Made by a program: the position numbers and the translations under genes | Shown: positions 25,653-34,077 of the stretch, piece by piece | How the letters are laid out: every line of letters starts with the position of its first letter | Numbering within the stretch: position 1 is the first letter of the stretch | Notes under the pieces: model-generated | Seen by the model: the letters and a program-made list of their open reading frames with translations, nothing else | Databases searched by the model: none | What the model was told of the DNA's origin: nothing | Source of the DNA: JBGANR01 sp044222225 | GTDB taxonomy: Bacteria > Actinomycetota > Actinomycetes > Mycobacteriales > Mycobacteriaceae | Length of the DNA: 49,437 nucleotides | NCBI GenBank assembly: GCA_044222225.1 | Contig: JBGANR010000029.1 | Coordinates: 1-49,437 of the forward strand | Reading direction: 5' to 3'

Positions 25653-27332
25653 ATGCGAGAGTGGTGGCGGTCAGCCGTCGTCTATCAGATCTATCCTCGG
25701 TCTTTCGCTGACGGAAACGGCGACGGCGTGGGCGATCTTCTCGGGATCATCGGCCGGCTCGATCACCTCGCCGATCTCGGCGTCGACGTGGTGTGGCTGT
25801 CGCCGGTCTACCGGTCGCCGCAAGTGGACAACGGGTACGACATCAGCGATTACCGGGATGTCGACCCGTTGTTCGGGACTTTGGCGGATCTCGACGCGCT
25901 GATCGCCGCCGCGCACGCGCGCGGAATCAAGATCGTCATGGACCTGGTGGTCAATCACACCTCCGATCGGCATCCGTGGTTCATCGAATCACGGGATCCG
26001 GCGTCGCCCAAGCGCACCTGGTATTTCTGGCGGCCGGCGCGCGCGGGGTGCGTGCTGGGGACGCCCGAGGCGGTTCCGGACGATCGGGCTGCGGCTTTCG
26101 CCCCCTCGGCCTGGAATCACGATCCGCGTAGCGGCGAGTATTATCTCGGGCTTTTCAGTTCGGCGCAGCCGGATCTCAACTGGGAGAATCCAGAGGTCCG
26201 CGGCGCCGTCTACGAGATGATGCGGTGGTGGGTGGATCGGGGTGTCGACGGATTCCGCATGGACGTCATCAACCTCATCTCCAAGCCGGGATCGCTCACC
26301 GGCAGCGAACCCTTCGAGGGCTCGGACACGTCCATGCGGAGTGTGCTGCAGGGGCCGCGGCTCGACGAGTTCCTGGCCGAGATGAACCGGGAGGTCGGCC
26401 TGGACGCGAACGACCTGCTCACGGTGGGTGAGATGCCGGGGTCCACCGTCGAGACGGCGATGCGCGCGACGGATCCGGCACGGCGCGAGCTGAACATGGT
26501 GTTCACCTTCGAGCACGTCGATCTCGACGCGCGGCCGGGCGGTGGCAAATGGGACGTCGTTCCGTTGCCGCTTCCCGCGCTGAAGAGGAATCTGGCGCAT
26601 TGGCAGGAGGCGTTGGCGGACGTCGGCTGGAACTCGCTCTACTTCGGCAATCACGATCAGCCGCGGGTGGTCTCCCGGTTCGGCGACGATTCGGACGAGT
26701 ACCGGGTCGATTCGGCGAAGACGCTCGCGACGGTGCTTCATCTGCACAAGGGGACGCCGTACATCTATCAGGGCGACGAACTCGGGATGACCAATGCGCC
26801 GTACACCGAGATCGGCCGGTATTCCGACATCGAATCGCTGAATCATCACGCGCAGGCCGTCGCGGCAGGCGTCCCGGAAGACGTGGTGATGCACTCGCTG
26901 GCCGTGAAGAGCCGAGATCATGCGCGCACGCCGATGCAGTGGGACGACACGGAGAACGCGGGATTCACCACCGGTGAGCCGCTGACGCCGGTCAACCCGA
27001 ATCACGTGACGATCAACGCCGCGGCGGCGCGTCGGGATCCCGATTCCGTCTATCACCACGTGAAGAAGCTGATCGCATTGCGGCACACGGACGAGATCGT
27101 CCGCGAAGGCAGATTCCGGCTGCTGTCGCCGGAGCACGATCAGATCTGGGCGTTCACGCGGACGCTCGGCGATCGGTCGCTGCTCGTTCTCGCCAATTGC
27201 TCGTCGCGGCCGGCCGCGCTGCCGCTCGATGAGCTTTCCGGGCTGGACGGCGCCGTTCTCGTCCTGGGTACGCACGACGCGGCGGACGGACTGCTCGCGC
27301 CGTGGGAGTCTCGTATTCTTCGACTGGCGTAA
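25653..27332 (+). CDS. Glycoside hydrolase family 13 alpha-glucosidase (oligo-1,6-glucosidase type)
   Basis: A 559-residue GH13 enzyme with all four conserved regions: DLVVNHTSDRHPWF, GFRMDVINLIS with nucleophile D204, LLTVGEMPG with acid/base E260, and FGNHDQPR with stabiliser D335. It has the subfamily-typical AVVYQIYPRSFADGNGDG opening and a C-terminal beta domain. It hydrolyses terminal alpha-glucosidic bonds in small oligosaccharides; it is cytoplasmic, with no signal peptide. ATG 25653 is preferred over ATG 25647 because GGAG is eight bases upstream of the former and only two from the latter. It lies 19 bases after the GH3 gene, so both beta- and alpha-linked glucose could be released from the imported compound. 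Its codon use is slightly less G+C-rich than its neighbours. Confidence 0.92.
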   Translation: MREWWRSAVVYQIYPRSFADGNGDGVGDLLGIIGRLDHLADLGVDVVWLSPVYRSPQVDNGYDISDYRDVDPLFGTLADLDALIAAAHARGIKIVMDLVVNHTSDRHPWFIESRDPASPKRTWYFWRPARAGCVLGTPEAVPDDRAAAFAPSAWNHDPRSGEYYLGLFSSAQPDLNWENPEVRGAVYEMMRWWVDRGVDGFRMDVINLISKPGSLTGSEPFEGSDTSMRSVLQGPRLDEFLAEMNREVGLDANDLLTVGEMPGSTVETAMRATDPARRELNMVFTFEHVDLDARPGGGKWDVVPLPLPALKRNLAHWQEALADVGWNSLYFGNHDQPRVVSRFGDDSDEYRVDSAKTLATVLHLHKGTPYIYQGDELGMTNAPYTEIGRYSDIESLNHHAQAVAAGVPEDVVMHSLAVKSRDHARTPMQWDDTENAGFTTGEPLTPVNPNHVTINAAAARRDPDSVYHHVKKLIALRHTDEIVREGRFRLLSPEHDQIWAFTRTLGDRSLLVLANCSSRPAALPLDELSGLDGAVLVLGTHDAADGLLAPWESRILRLA

Positions 27333-27362
27333 GGCCGGATTCCACGGCCGAGAGGAAGGTGC

Positions 27363-28139
27363 ATGCGCGAGACGGTGCGGCTCGTCGAGTTCGGCGAGAA
27401 CGCGTTCCGCGCCGTCTGTGTGCGCGACGACAAGCGTCCGACATTCGGCGGCCGGCTCGTCGCGCAGGTGCTCGAGGCCGCGGGCCGGACGGTCGCTCCG
27501 GACCGGCGGCCGCACTCGGTGCACGCCCGGTTTCTGCGTCCGGGTGACCCGGCGGCGCCGGTCGACTACGACGTCGAGCGCGAGCAGGACGGACGGTCGT
27601 TCTCGGTGCGACGCGTCGTCGGCGGCCAGTCGGGGCGACGGATCGTCTCGGCGTCGGTGTCCTTCCACGTCGGTGACGACGCGGCGCCGCGCCGGTGGCA
27701 CCCGGTGATGCCGGACGTGATCGGTCCCGAGGCGTCGACCCCGCTGGCGGTGCCGCTGCTGTCGGCCTTCGAGCTGCGGGTGCCGCCGCAGCGGCACCAC
27801 CATCCCGAGTTGCCGCTGCGCTACTGGGCCCGCTGCGTCGACGTGGGCGACGACGCGCTGTCGCACGCCTGCGCGCTCGGCTTCCTCTCGGACTTCTCGA
27901 CGGCCGTCGCGTACTTCGACGACGGCCGCCATCGCGGGGCGGGCAGCCTCGACCACGCGCTCTGGCTGCACCGCCCCGTCCGGATGGATCGGTGGGTACT
28001 CGTCGACCTCGAGCCGCGCGTCGTCGCGGACGGACGCGGCTGGTATTCGGGCACCGTCTACGCCGCGGACGGTGACCTGCTCGCCACGATCGCCCAGGAG
28101 GCGCTTTTCCGGCAGGCTTCGGGCGGATATCTCCTCTAG
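27363..28139 (+). CDS. TesB-type acyl-CoA thioesterase
   Basis: A 258-residue double-hotdog thioesterase. Diagnostic blocks are FGGRLVAQVLEAAGRTV, HSVHARFLRPGDPAAPVDYD, RRVVGGQSGRRI, SLDHALWLHRPVRMDRWVLV, and GRGWYSGTVYAADGDLLATI. It hydrolyses acyl-CoA to free acid and CoA, likely relieving CoA trapping in the island's pathway. The ATG is 30 bases after the GH13 stop with GAGAGGAAGG upstream, so it closes the MFS-GH3-GH13 operon. It converges on the aldehyde dehydrogenase, and the two stop codons share the four bases CTAG (28136-28139). Confidence 0.9.
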   Translation: MRETVRLVEFGENAFRAVCVRDDKRPTFGGRLVAQVLEAAGRTVAPDRRPHSVHARFLRPGDPAAPVDYDVEREQDGRSFSVRRVVGGQSGRRIVSASVSFHVGDDAAPRRWHPVMPDVIGPEASTPLAVPLLSAFELRVPPQRHHHPELPLRYWARCVDVGDDALSHACALGFLSDFSTAVAYFDDGRHRGAGSLDHALWLHRPVRMDRWVLVDLEPRVVADGRGWYSGTVYAADGDLLATIAQEALFRQASGGYLL

Positions 28140-29602
28140 GCCAGCCCGGCCACGTACTCCTTCGGCAGACCGATGGACTTCGGCTCGACGTAGGCGTCGA
28201 AACCTTCCAGCCCGGCCTCGCGGCCCATGCCGCTGGCCTTGACGCCGCCGATGGGCGAGGCGAAACCGACGGGGTTGCCGTTGATCTCGACCGTGCCCGT
28301 GTGGATGCGCCGGGCGACGTCGATGGCGTGTTCGACGTCCGAGGTGAAGACGGCGCCGTTGAGGCCGTAGTCGGAGTCGTTCGCGATGGCGACGGCCTCG
28401 TCCTCGGTCTCGTACGGCAGCACCGCGAGAACGGGGCCGAAGATCTCCTCCTGCGCGATCCGCATGCCGGCGTCGACGCCGGCGAACACCGTCGGCTCGA
28501 CGAAGTAACCGCGATCGAAACCGGCCGGACGGCCGCCGCCGGTGACGAGGCGCGCGCCCTCGTCCTTGCCGATCGCGATGTAGCGCTCGACGGTCTCGCG
28601 CTGCCGGGCGCTCACCATGGGGCCCATCTGGGTGTCCCGGTCACGTGGATCGCCGATCGGCATCGACGCGATCATCGCGGTCAGCCGGTCGAGGAACTCG
28701 GCCTCGGTGGCCTTCGGCACCACGAGCCGCGTCTTGAGGCTGCACACCTGGCCGTTGTTGCGTAGCGAGCCGTACCGCAGTGACTCGACCGTCGCGGCGA
28801 GATCGGCGTCGTCGAGGATGATCGCCGCCGACTTGCCGCCGAGCTCGGTGGTCAATCGCCGCAGGTCACGGCCGCAGATGGCGGCGATGTGCCGGCCGAC
28901 GCCCGTCGAGCCGGTGAACGTCACCTTGTCGACCGACGGGTGGCTGACGAGGTATTCACTCTCGTCCCGATGGCACGGCAGCACGCTGACGACGCCGTCG
29001 GGAAGGCCGATCCCGGACAGGATGTCGGCCAGCAGGTAGGCGTTGAGCGGCGTCTCCGAGGCGGGCTTGAGCACGACCGTGCAGCCCGTCAGGAGCGCCG
29101 GAACGAGCTTCATGATCGCGATGTTGAGCGGCACGTTCCACGGCACGACCGCGGCGACGACGCCCACGGGCTCGCGCACGAGGAGCGACGCGCCGGTCGC
29201 CGACGTGCGCACGGTGCGGAACGGGTACTGCTCGGCGAGCTCGAGGTGGGCGGCGACCGCGAGCGGCGGCAGCCCGGCCTGCATACGCTCGGACATCGTG
29301 ATGGGGCAGCCCATCTCGTCCGTGATGATCGACGCGGCCAGCCCGCGGCGGGCGTCGAGCTGTTCGCCGAGCCGCCGGACGACGGCCATCCGCTCGGCCA
29401 GCGGCATGCGGGGCCACGGTCCGTCGTCGAACGCGGTGCGTGCCGCGGCCACGGCCCGGTCGACGTCCGCCTTCGACGCCGCCGGCACCTGCGCGATCAC
29501 CTCCTCGGTGAACGGGGAGAGGACGTCGATGACGGCGTCGGTCTCCGGTCGGACCCAGGTGCCGCCGACGAACAGCTTCGAATACTCGCCTTGCCAGACC
29601 AT
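28136..29602 (-). CDS. NAD(P)+-dependent aldehyde dehydrogenase
   Basis: A 488-residue aldehyde dehydrogenase with VVPWNVPLN, the Rossmann loop FTGSTGVGRHIA, general base E253 in TTELGGKS, catalytic C287 in NNGQVCSLKTR, and EEIFGPVLAVLPY near the C terminus. It oxidises an aldehyde to the acid, possibly the semialdehyde from the GabT-like enzyme or the product of the alcohol dehydrogenase. The ATG at 29602 has GAGAGGAGA just upstream; a longer frame running into the GntR promoter region is rejected. Its upstream DNA has a TACGAT/TATTAC region and the right half of the operator-like motif (AATGTGT), so it may belong to the same regulon. Confidence 0.93.
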   Translation of the reverse strand: MVWQGEYSKLFVGGTWVRPETDAVIDVLSPFTEEVIAQVPAASKADVDRAVAAARTAFDDGPWPRMPLAERMAVVRRLGEQLDARRGLAASIITDEMGCPITMSERMQAGLPPLAVAAHLELAEQYPFRTVRTSATGASLLVREPVGVVAAVVPWNVPLNIAIMKLVPALLTGCTVVLKPASETPLNAYLLADILSGIGLPDGVVSVLPCHRDESEYLVSHPSVDKVTFTGSTGVGRHIAAICGRDLRRLTTELGGKSAAIILDDADLAATVESLRYGSLRNNGQVCSLKTRLVVPKATEAEFLDRLTAMIASMPIGDPRDRDTQMGPMVSARQRETVERYIAIGKDEGARLVTGGGRPAGFDRGYFVEPTVFAGVDAGMRIAQEEIFGPVLAVLPYETEDEAVAIANDSDYGLNGAVFTSDVEHAIDVARRIHTGTVEINGNPVGFASPIGGVKASGMGREAGLEGFDAYVEPKSIGLPKEYVAGLA

Positions 29603-29637
29603 GTCTCTCCTCTCAGATCTCACGATGCTTCCAACTG

Positions 29638-29644
29638 AATGTGT
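29638..29644. promoter_or_regulatory. Half-site of the operator-like motif upstream of the aldehyde dehydrogenase (site 4)
   Basis: AATGTGT, preceded by CCAACTG, lies 36 bases upstream of the aldehyde-dehydrogenase start and next to GATATTAC on the minus strand, a likely -10 region. Only the right half matches sites 1 and 2, so this is the weakest of the four. Otherwise the 29603-29810 gap holds only the start region of the divergent GntR gene. Confidence 0.35.
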
Positions 29645-29810
29645 AATATCGTATCCCTCGGCCGATGTTTCCGGGAGTGGGGTGTCGAAGATGAACGCGC
29701 CTTGCCGCCCGATGTCCACGGTCCTCTCCGTTCCTCGGTAACGCGGCCGCTCATCCGGGGGATATGCCCTCGGAGGGGCGCCGTGCGGCCCGCCGCGGGA
29801 AGGGGCGCTC

Positions 29811-30497
29811 GTGAACGAGTCGAGGGGCGTCGTCGATCCGCCGCCGTCGGCGGGGTGGCCGGCATCCGACGAGGTCGTCGGCCGGATCCGGGACCGGATC
29901 GTCTCGGGCGGGCTCGCGCCGGGCGACGTCCTGCGGACGAGCGCGATCGCGCGGGAGCTGGGCGTCGACGTCGGACGCGCCCGCGAAGGGCTGCTCCTGC
30001 TGCAGCGCGAGGGCTTCGTCGACCTGATCCCGCGGCAGGGATTCCGCGTGATCGACGTCGCCGACCAGGGCGTCCGCGACCTCTTCTGGACGCAGGCCAC
30101 CATCGCGGGCGAGCTCGCCGCCCGCGCCGCCGGGCGGATCACGGACGCCGAGCTGGCGGTGCTCGGCGATCTCCTCGCCGAGCACCGGGTGATCTCGGCG
30201 GCGGGTGGTGATCTCGCCGGGATCGTCGCCGTCGGGTGGGAGTTCCACCGCCGCATCCATGACGCATCGGGTTCGCCGCGGTTGTTCGGGCTGCTCGAGA
30301 CGGTGCTCTCGCAGATGCCGGTGGACGTCCCCCCGTCGCTCGGCGACCACCTTGAACGCGTCTTCGAGGATCACGGCGCCATCCTCGCGGCGCTGCGGGG
30401 CCGGGACGGCGGCGCGGCGCGGCGACTGATGCGCGACCATCTGCTCGCGGAGTTGGCGAAGGTCCTGGAACTGCAGCGGAGCGCTGGAACGGGCTGA
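29811..30497 (+). CDS. GntR-family regulator, FadR/FCD type
   Basis: A 228-residue regulator with the N-terminal winged helix DEVVGRIRDRIVSGGLAPGD, then LRTSAIARELGVDVGRAREG, and a C-terminal all-helical FCD domain whose metal/effector histidines are plausible in EFHRRIHDASG and MRDHLLAEL. FCD regulators sense acyl-CoAs or hydroxy/keto acids. GTG 29811 has GAAGGGG about seven bases upstream. It is divergent from the aldehyde dehydrogenase and is followed 60 bases later by ephD, whose promoter carries a 10-bp inverted repeat. It may control one or both of these neighbours. Confidence 0.88.
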   Translation: MNESRGVVDPPPSAGWPASDEVVGRIRDRIVSGGLAPGDVLRTSAIARELGVDVGRAREGLLLLQREGFVDLIPRQGFRVIDVADQGVRDLFWTQATIAGELAARAAGRITDAELAVLGDLLAEHRVISAAGGDLAGIVAVGWEFHRRIHDASGSPRLFGLLETVLSQMPVDVPPSLGDHLERVFEDHGAILAALRGRDGGAARRLMRDHLLAELAKVLELQRSAGTG

Positions 30498-30510
30498 ATC
30501 GGGCGCGTCC

Positions 30511-30539
30511 ATTGTCTGTGTACTGTAGTCACAGGCAAT
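30511..30539. promoter_or_regulatory. Inverted repeat at the ephD promoter
   Basis: ATTGTCTGTG (30511-30520) and CACAGGCAAT (30530-30539) form 10-bp arms with one mismatch around nine bases that include TACTGT, a possible -10. The ATG follows 18 bases later. This looks like the site of a dimeric repressor, such as the adjacent GntR protein or a TetR encoded elsewhere. Confidence 0.6.
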
Positions 30540-30556
30540 CGACGGCGGGAGACACC

Positions 30557-32290
30557 ATGCTGTGGCGGGAGCGGGAGGTGAGCCGCGACGGTGTGCGGCT
30601 CGCGGTCTTCGAGGCGGGGGAGCCGGGCAGGCCCACCGTGCTGGCGGTGCACGGCTGGCCGGACACCCACCGGCTGTGGGACAACGTGGCGCCGGCGCTC
30701 GCCGAGCACTTCCACGTCGTCTCCTACGACACGCGCGGCTACGGCGCCTCGTCGCGTCCGGCGCCGACCTCGGCGTACCGGCTGACCGAACTGGCGCGCG
30801 ACCTCTTCGCCGTCGCCGACGCCGTCAGCCCCGACGCGCCGGTGCACATCCTGGCCCACGACTGGGGTTCTGTGCAGGCGTGGGAGGCCGTCACCTCCGC
30901 GGGCGGGCGGATCGCGTCCTTCCTCTCCGTCTCGGGCCCCGACCTGCATCAACTCGGCGAATGGACGCGCGCGACGCTCTCGCGGCCGACGCCGCGCAAC
31001 CTCGCCGCAGCGCTGTCGCAGGCGGGCTCGTCGGCGTACACGGCGTTCTTCCAGACGCCGGTGCTGCCGGAGGCGTTCTTCGCCAGGGCGGGCAGTGCAC
31101 GCAACTGGCGTCTGCTGCAGCGCGTCGTCGAGGGCACGCCCGCCGAGCGCGTCACGCTCTCGCCGACGCTGCGCGAGGACATGGTCTCCGGTCTCGCCTA
31201 CTACAAAGCCAACATCGGGCCGTCGCTGCGACATCCGCGGCCGCGTCCGACGGACGTCCCGACGCTGCTGCTGGTCAACCGCCGCGACATCGCGCTGCGT
31301 CCGGCGATCTACGCGAACGTCGGCGCCCACGCGAGCGAGTTGTGGCGGATCGACGCGTCGACCGGCCACTGGCTGCCGTTCGCGCAGCCGGACTATCTCG
31401 CGCGGCTGACCATCGACTGGGTGCACGGCGTGATCGCCGGCGAGCAGCCGCCGCACATCGCGCGCGGCCGCGTCGACGGCGAGCGGCGGGAGTTCTCCGG
31501 CCGGCTGGCCGTCGTCACCGGCGGCGGCAGCGGGATCGGACGCGCGACGGCCTACGCGCTCGCCGCGCGCGGCGCCGAGGTGATCGTCGCCGATCTCGAC
31601 CTCGCCGGAGCCGAGGAGACCGTCGGTGGCATCGCCGGCCCGGCCCACGCCTACCGGCTCGACGTCTCCGATACAGACGCGTTCGCGGAGTTCGCCGAGA
31701 CCGTGCACCGGATGCACGGCGTGCCGGACATCGTCGTCAACAACGCCGGGATCGGGCTCGCCGGCGGCGCGCTCGACGCGACGGACGCGCAGGTCGACAG
31801 GCTGTTCGACGTCAACCTGCGCGGCGTCGTCACCGGCTCCCGGTTGTTCGGCCGCCAGCTCGTCGAGCGCGGCGTCGGCGGCACGATCGTCAACATCTCC
31901 TCGGCCGCCGCGTTCACCCCGCAGCGCTCGCTCGGCGTGTACGCCGCCAGCAAGGCGGGGGTGCTGCTGTTCACGGAGTCGCTGCGCGCTGAGCTCGCCG
32001 GGCACCACATCGGCGTCAGCGCGATCTGCCCCGGCGTCGTCGACACGCCGATCGTCGCCGCGACGGAGTACGCGGGCGTCGCCGACGCGGGTGCGGCCCG
32101 GGACAAGATGATCGCGACCTACCGCAAGCGCGGCTACGGCCCCGAGAAGGTGGCGACCGCCATCGTCACGGCGATCCGCCGGGACCGGGCCGTCGTGCCG
32201 GTGACCCCGGAGGCCGCGATCGGCTACCGCACCTACCGTTTCGCCCCGTGGCTCTCGCGGGCGCTGGCGCGCGTCGACGTGCTGCGCTGA
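30557..32290 (+). CDS. ephD: Alpha/beta-hydrolase and short-chain dehydrogenase fusion (EphD-like)
   Basis: A 577-residue two-domain protein. Residues 1-300 form an alpha/beta hydrolase of epoxide-hydrolase type, with oxyanion region VHGWPDTHRLW, nucleophile D102 in LAHDWGSVQAW, and catalytic H271 in STGHWLPF. Residues 315-577 form an SDR with TGGGSGIG (321-328), NNAGIG, S448/S449, and Y462-K466 in VYAASKAG. This is the domain order of mycobacterial EphD (Rv2214c type), which has been linked to mycolic-acid metabolism and oxygenated lipid handling. ATG 30557 is supported by GGCGGGAG; a TTG start 45 bases upstream lies inside the operator and is rejected. The gene is monocistronic and ends before a large palindromic repeat. 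Confidence 0.88.
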   Translation: MLWREREVSRDGVRLAVFEAGEPGRPTVLAVHGWPDTHRLWDNVAPALAEHFHVVSYDTRGYGASSRPAPTSAYRLTELARDLFAVADAVSPDAPVHILAHDWGSVQAWEAVTSAGGRIASFLSVSGPDLHQLGEWTRATLSRPTPRNLAAALSQAGSSAYTAFFQTPVLPEAFFARAGSARNWRLLQRVVEGTPAERVTLSPTLREDMVSGLAYYKANIGPSLRHPRPRPTDVPTLLLVNRRDIALRPAIYANVGAHASELWRIDASTGHWLPFAQPDYLARLTIDWVHGVIAGEQPPHIARGRVDGERREFSGRLAVVTGGGSGIGRATAYALAARGAEVIVADLDLAGAEETVGGIAGPAHAYRLDVSDTDAFAEFAETVHRMHGVPDIVVNNAGIGLAGGALDATDAQVDRLFDVNLRGVVTGSRLFGRQLVERGVGGTIVNISSAAAFTPQRSLGVYAASKAGVLLFTESLRAELAGHHIGVSAICPGVVDTPIVAATEYAGVADAGAARDKMIATYRKRGYGPEKVATAIVTAIRRDRAVVPVTPEAAIGYRTYRFAPWLSRALARVDVLR

Positions 32291-32342
32291 GAACGTCGGT
32301 TCTGTCGGCGGTCCGTCGTACGCTTCCCTCAGATTCGGGCAA

Positions 32343-32455
32343 GGGTGAGGTGACGGGTGTCCCCCGGGCCGCTGGCATCGGGTCTGGCGGGAGCGCCGGC
32401 GAGGAACGAGCCAGCGCGGGGGACTGCGGTCCGGGGGACACCCGTCACCTCACCC
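32343..32455. repeat. Large palindromic intergenic repeat, copy 1
   Basis: Perfect 25-bp inverted arms (32343-32367 and 32431-32455) flank an inner core that includes GGCCGCTGGCATCGGG, TGGCGGGAG and GGGGGACTGCGG. The same core elements occur, inverted, at 37.4 kb with different arms. It lies between ephD and the nucleotide cyclase gene, where it could terminate ephD transcription. Confidence 0.85.
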
Positions 32456-32480
32456 GGCGGTGACCACGGGAGGGCGTGCG

Positions 32481-34040
32481 TTGAGGCGCAGACGGAGCGA
32501 CTACGGCTCGATCCTGCTCGGCTCGACCGACGACGGCCCGCGCCACCAGCGCGTCCGGGTCCAGCTCATCATCATGCTGACGGTGACGCTCGCGAACCTG
32601 CTTGGCGTCGTCATCGCGGCCTTGCTGGCGACGTTCGGCATCCCCGGGCCGTCGGTGCTGGCGCGCCAGCTGTGGTGGATCACCTTCGTCGCGGTGCCGA
32701 TCTACGTCGCGGTGGCGTTCGTCGTCGGAACCCTGGTGGGGACGGTGTGGTCGGTGGGTTCGCTGCGCTGGGCGATCGACGACCGGGTGCCGTCGGCCCG
32801 CGACGCCCGCGCCGTCCTCACACTGCCGTGGCGGCTGACGGTGGTGCAGGCCGTGCTGTGGTTCGGCGGGACGCTGCTGCTGACGACCCTCTACGGCCTC
32901 GTCGTGCCGGAGCTCATCCCGAAGGTGCTGCTCGTCGTCGGATTGTCGGCCGTCGTGGTGTGCGCGATCTCGTACCAGTTCACCGAGTTCGCCATGCGGC
33001 CGGCGGCGGCGCGGGCGATGAGCGTCGGCTTCCGGCCCCGCAGGCGCGGGCGGTTGCGCGGCCGGGCGCTCCTCTCGTGGGCCGTCGGCTCGGGGGTGCC
33101 GATCGTCGGGATGTTCTTCGTCGTCTTCTTCGGCATGTTCCGCGAGGAGACGAGCAAGGCCGACATCTTCGTCGCGATCACCGCGCTGTGTGTGACGGCG
33201 CTGTTCACCGGCTTCCTGCTGACCTGGCTGAACATGGGCGCGATCGTCGCGCCGGTGCGGATCCTGCGGTCCTCGATGGAGCGCGTCGCGAACGGCGACT
33301 ACACGACCGAGGTCGTCATCTTCGACGCCACCGACATCGGCGAGCTGCAGGCCGGCTTCAACTCGATGACGCGCGGGCTCGCCGAGCGGGAGAAGCTGCG
33401 CGACCTGTTCGGCAGGCACGTCGGGCGGGACGTCGCCGCCGCGGCGCTCGGCCGGGAGGTCTCGCTCGGCGGCAGCGAGCAGACGGTGGCCGTGGTGTTC
33501 GTCGACGTCATCGGGTCGACGACGCTGGCCGCCACCCGGACGCCGACCGAAGTGGTCGCGCTGCTCAACGAGTTCTTCGCGATCATCGTGGCGGCCGTCG
33601 AGGGCAACCGGGGGCTCGTCAACAAGTTCGAGGGCGACGCCGTCCTCGCCATCTTCGGCGCGCCGATCGCGCACCCGGATCCGGCGGGCGGGGCGCTGCG
33701 GGCGGCCCGGGAGATCGCCGACCTGCTGCCGGATCGGGTGCCCGAGCTGCGGGCGGGGATCGGGGTGTCCTACGGGACGGTCGTCGCCGGCAACGTCGGG
33801 GCGATCGAGCGCTTCGAATACACGGTCATCGGTGATCCGGTCAACGAGTCGGCGCGGCTGTCCGAGGTGGCCAAGCGCGACCCGCGACGCCCGGTGGCGG
33901 CGGCGCGGGCCGTCGACGCGGCGCGCGGCGAGGAGCCGGAGTGCTGGGAGTTCACCGACGCCGTCGTCCTGCGCGGCCGGGACGAGCCGACGCGGCTGTA
34001 CGCGGGCGTCGTCGGGGCGCCGGAGCAGTGGCGGCGGTGA
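32481..34040 (+). CDS. Membrane class III adenylate/guanylate cyclase with HAMP domain
   Basis: A 519-residue protein with six predicted membrane helices in the first 270 residues (VQLIIMLTVTLANLLGVVIA onward), a HAMP linker (APVRILRSSMERVANGDY), and a C-terminal class III cyclase domain. Metal aspartates are in VFVDVIGSTT and KFEGDAVLAIFG, the purine-selecting Lys is in NKFEGD, and the transition-state Asn/Arg are in DPVNESARL, so it should be catalytically active and make cAMP. The architecture matches the Rv1318c/Rv3645 group of mycobacteria. TTG 32481 is chosen for GGGAGGG six bases upstream; GTG 32460 would add seven residues. The signal sensed by the membrane part is unknown. Confidence 0.9.
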   Translation: MRRRRSDYGSILLGSTDDGPRHQRVRVQLIIMLTVTLANLLGVVIAALLATFGIPGPSVLARQLWWITFVAVPIYVAVAFVVGTLVGTVWSVGSLRWAIDDRVPSARDARAVLTLPWRLTVVQAVLWFGGTLLLTTLYGLVVPELIPKVLLVVGLSAVVVCAISYQFTEFAMRPAAARAMSVGFRPRRRGRLRGRALLSWAVGSGVPIVGMFFVVFFGMFREETSKADIFVAITALCVTALFTGFLLTWLNMGAIVAPVRILRSSMERVANGDYTTEVVIFDATDIGELQAGFNSMTRGLAEREKLRDLFGRHVGRDVAAAALGREVSLGGSEQTVAVVFVDVIGSTTLAATRTPTEVVALLNEFFAIIVAAVEGNRGLVNKFEGDAVLAIFGAPIAHPDPAGGALRAAREIADLLPDRVPELRAGIGVSYGTVVAGNVGAIERFEYTVIGDPVNESARLSEVAKRDPRRPVAAARAVDAARGEEPECWEFTDAVVLRGRDEPTRLYAGVVGAPEQWRR

Positions 34041-34041
34041 C

Positions 34042-34055
34042 CTGAAACGTTTCAG
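34042..34055. repeat. Perfect 14-bp palindrome just after the cyclase stop
   Basis: CTGAAACGTTTCAG is fully self-complementary and starts two bases after the cyclase stop. With no loop it is more like a protein-binding site than a terminator. The larger palindromic repeat follows 22 bases later. Confidence 0.6.
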
Positions 34056-34077
34056 CTCCGGCCGGCTTGACGGAAGA

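Noticed and set aside
32460..32480. GTG 32460 as cyclase start
   Set aside because: It lies beside the repeat arm with no ribosome site; TTG 32481 has GGGAGGG at the right spacing.
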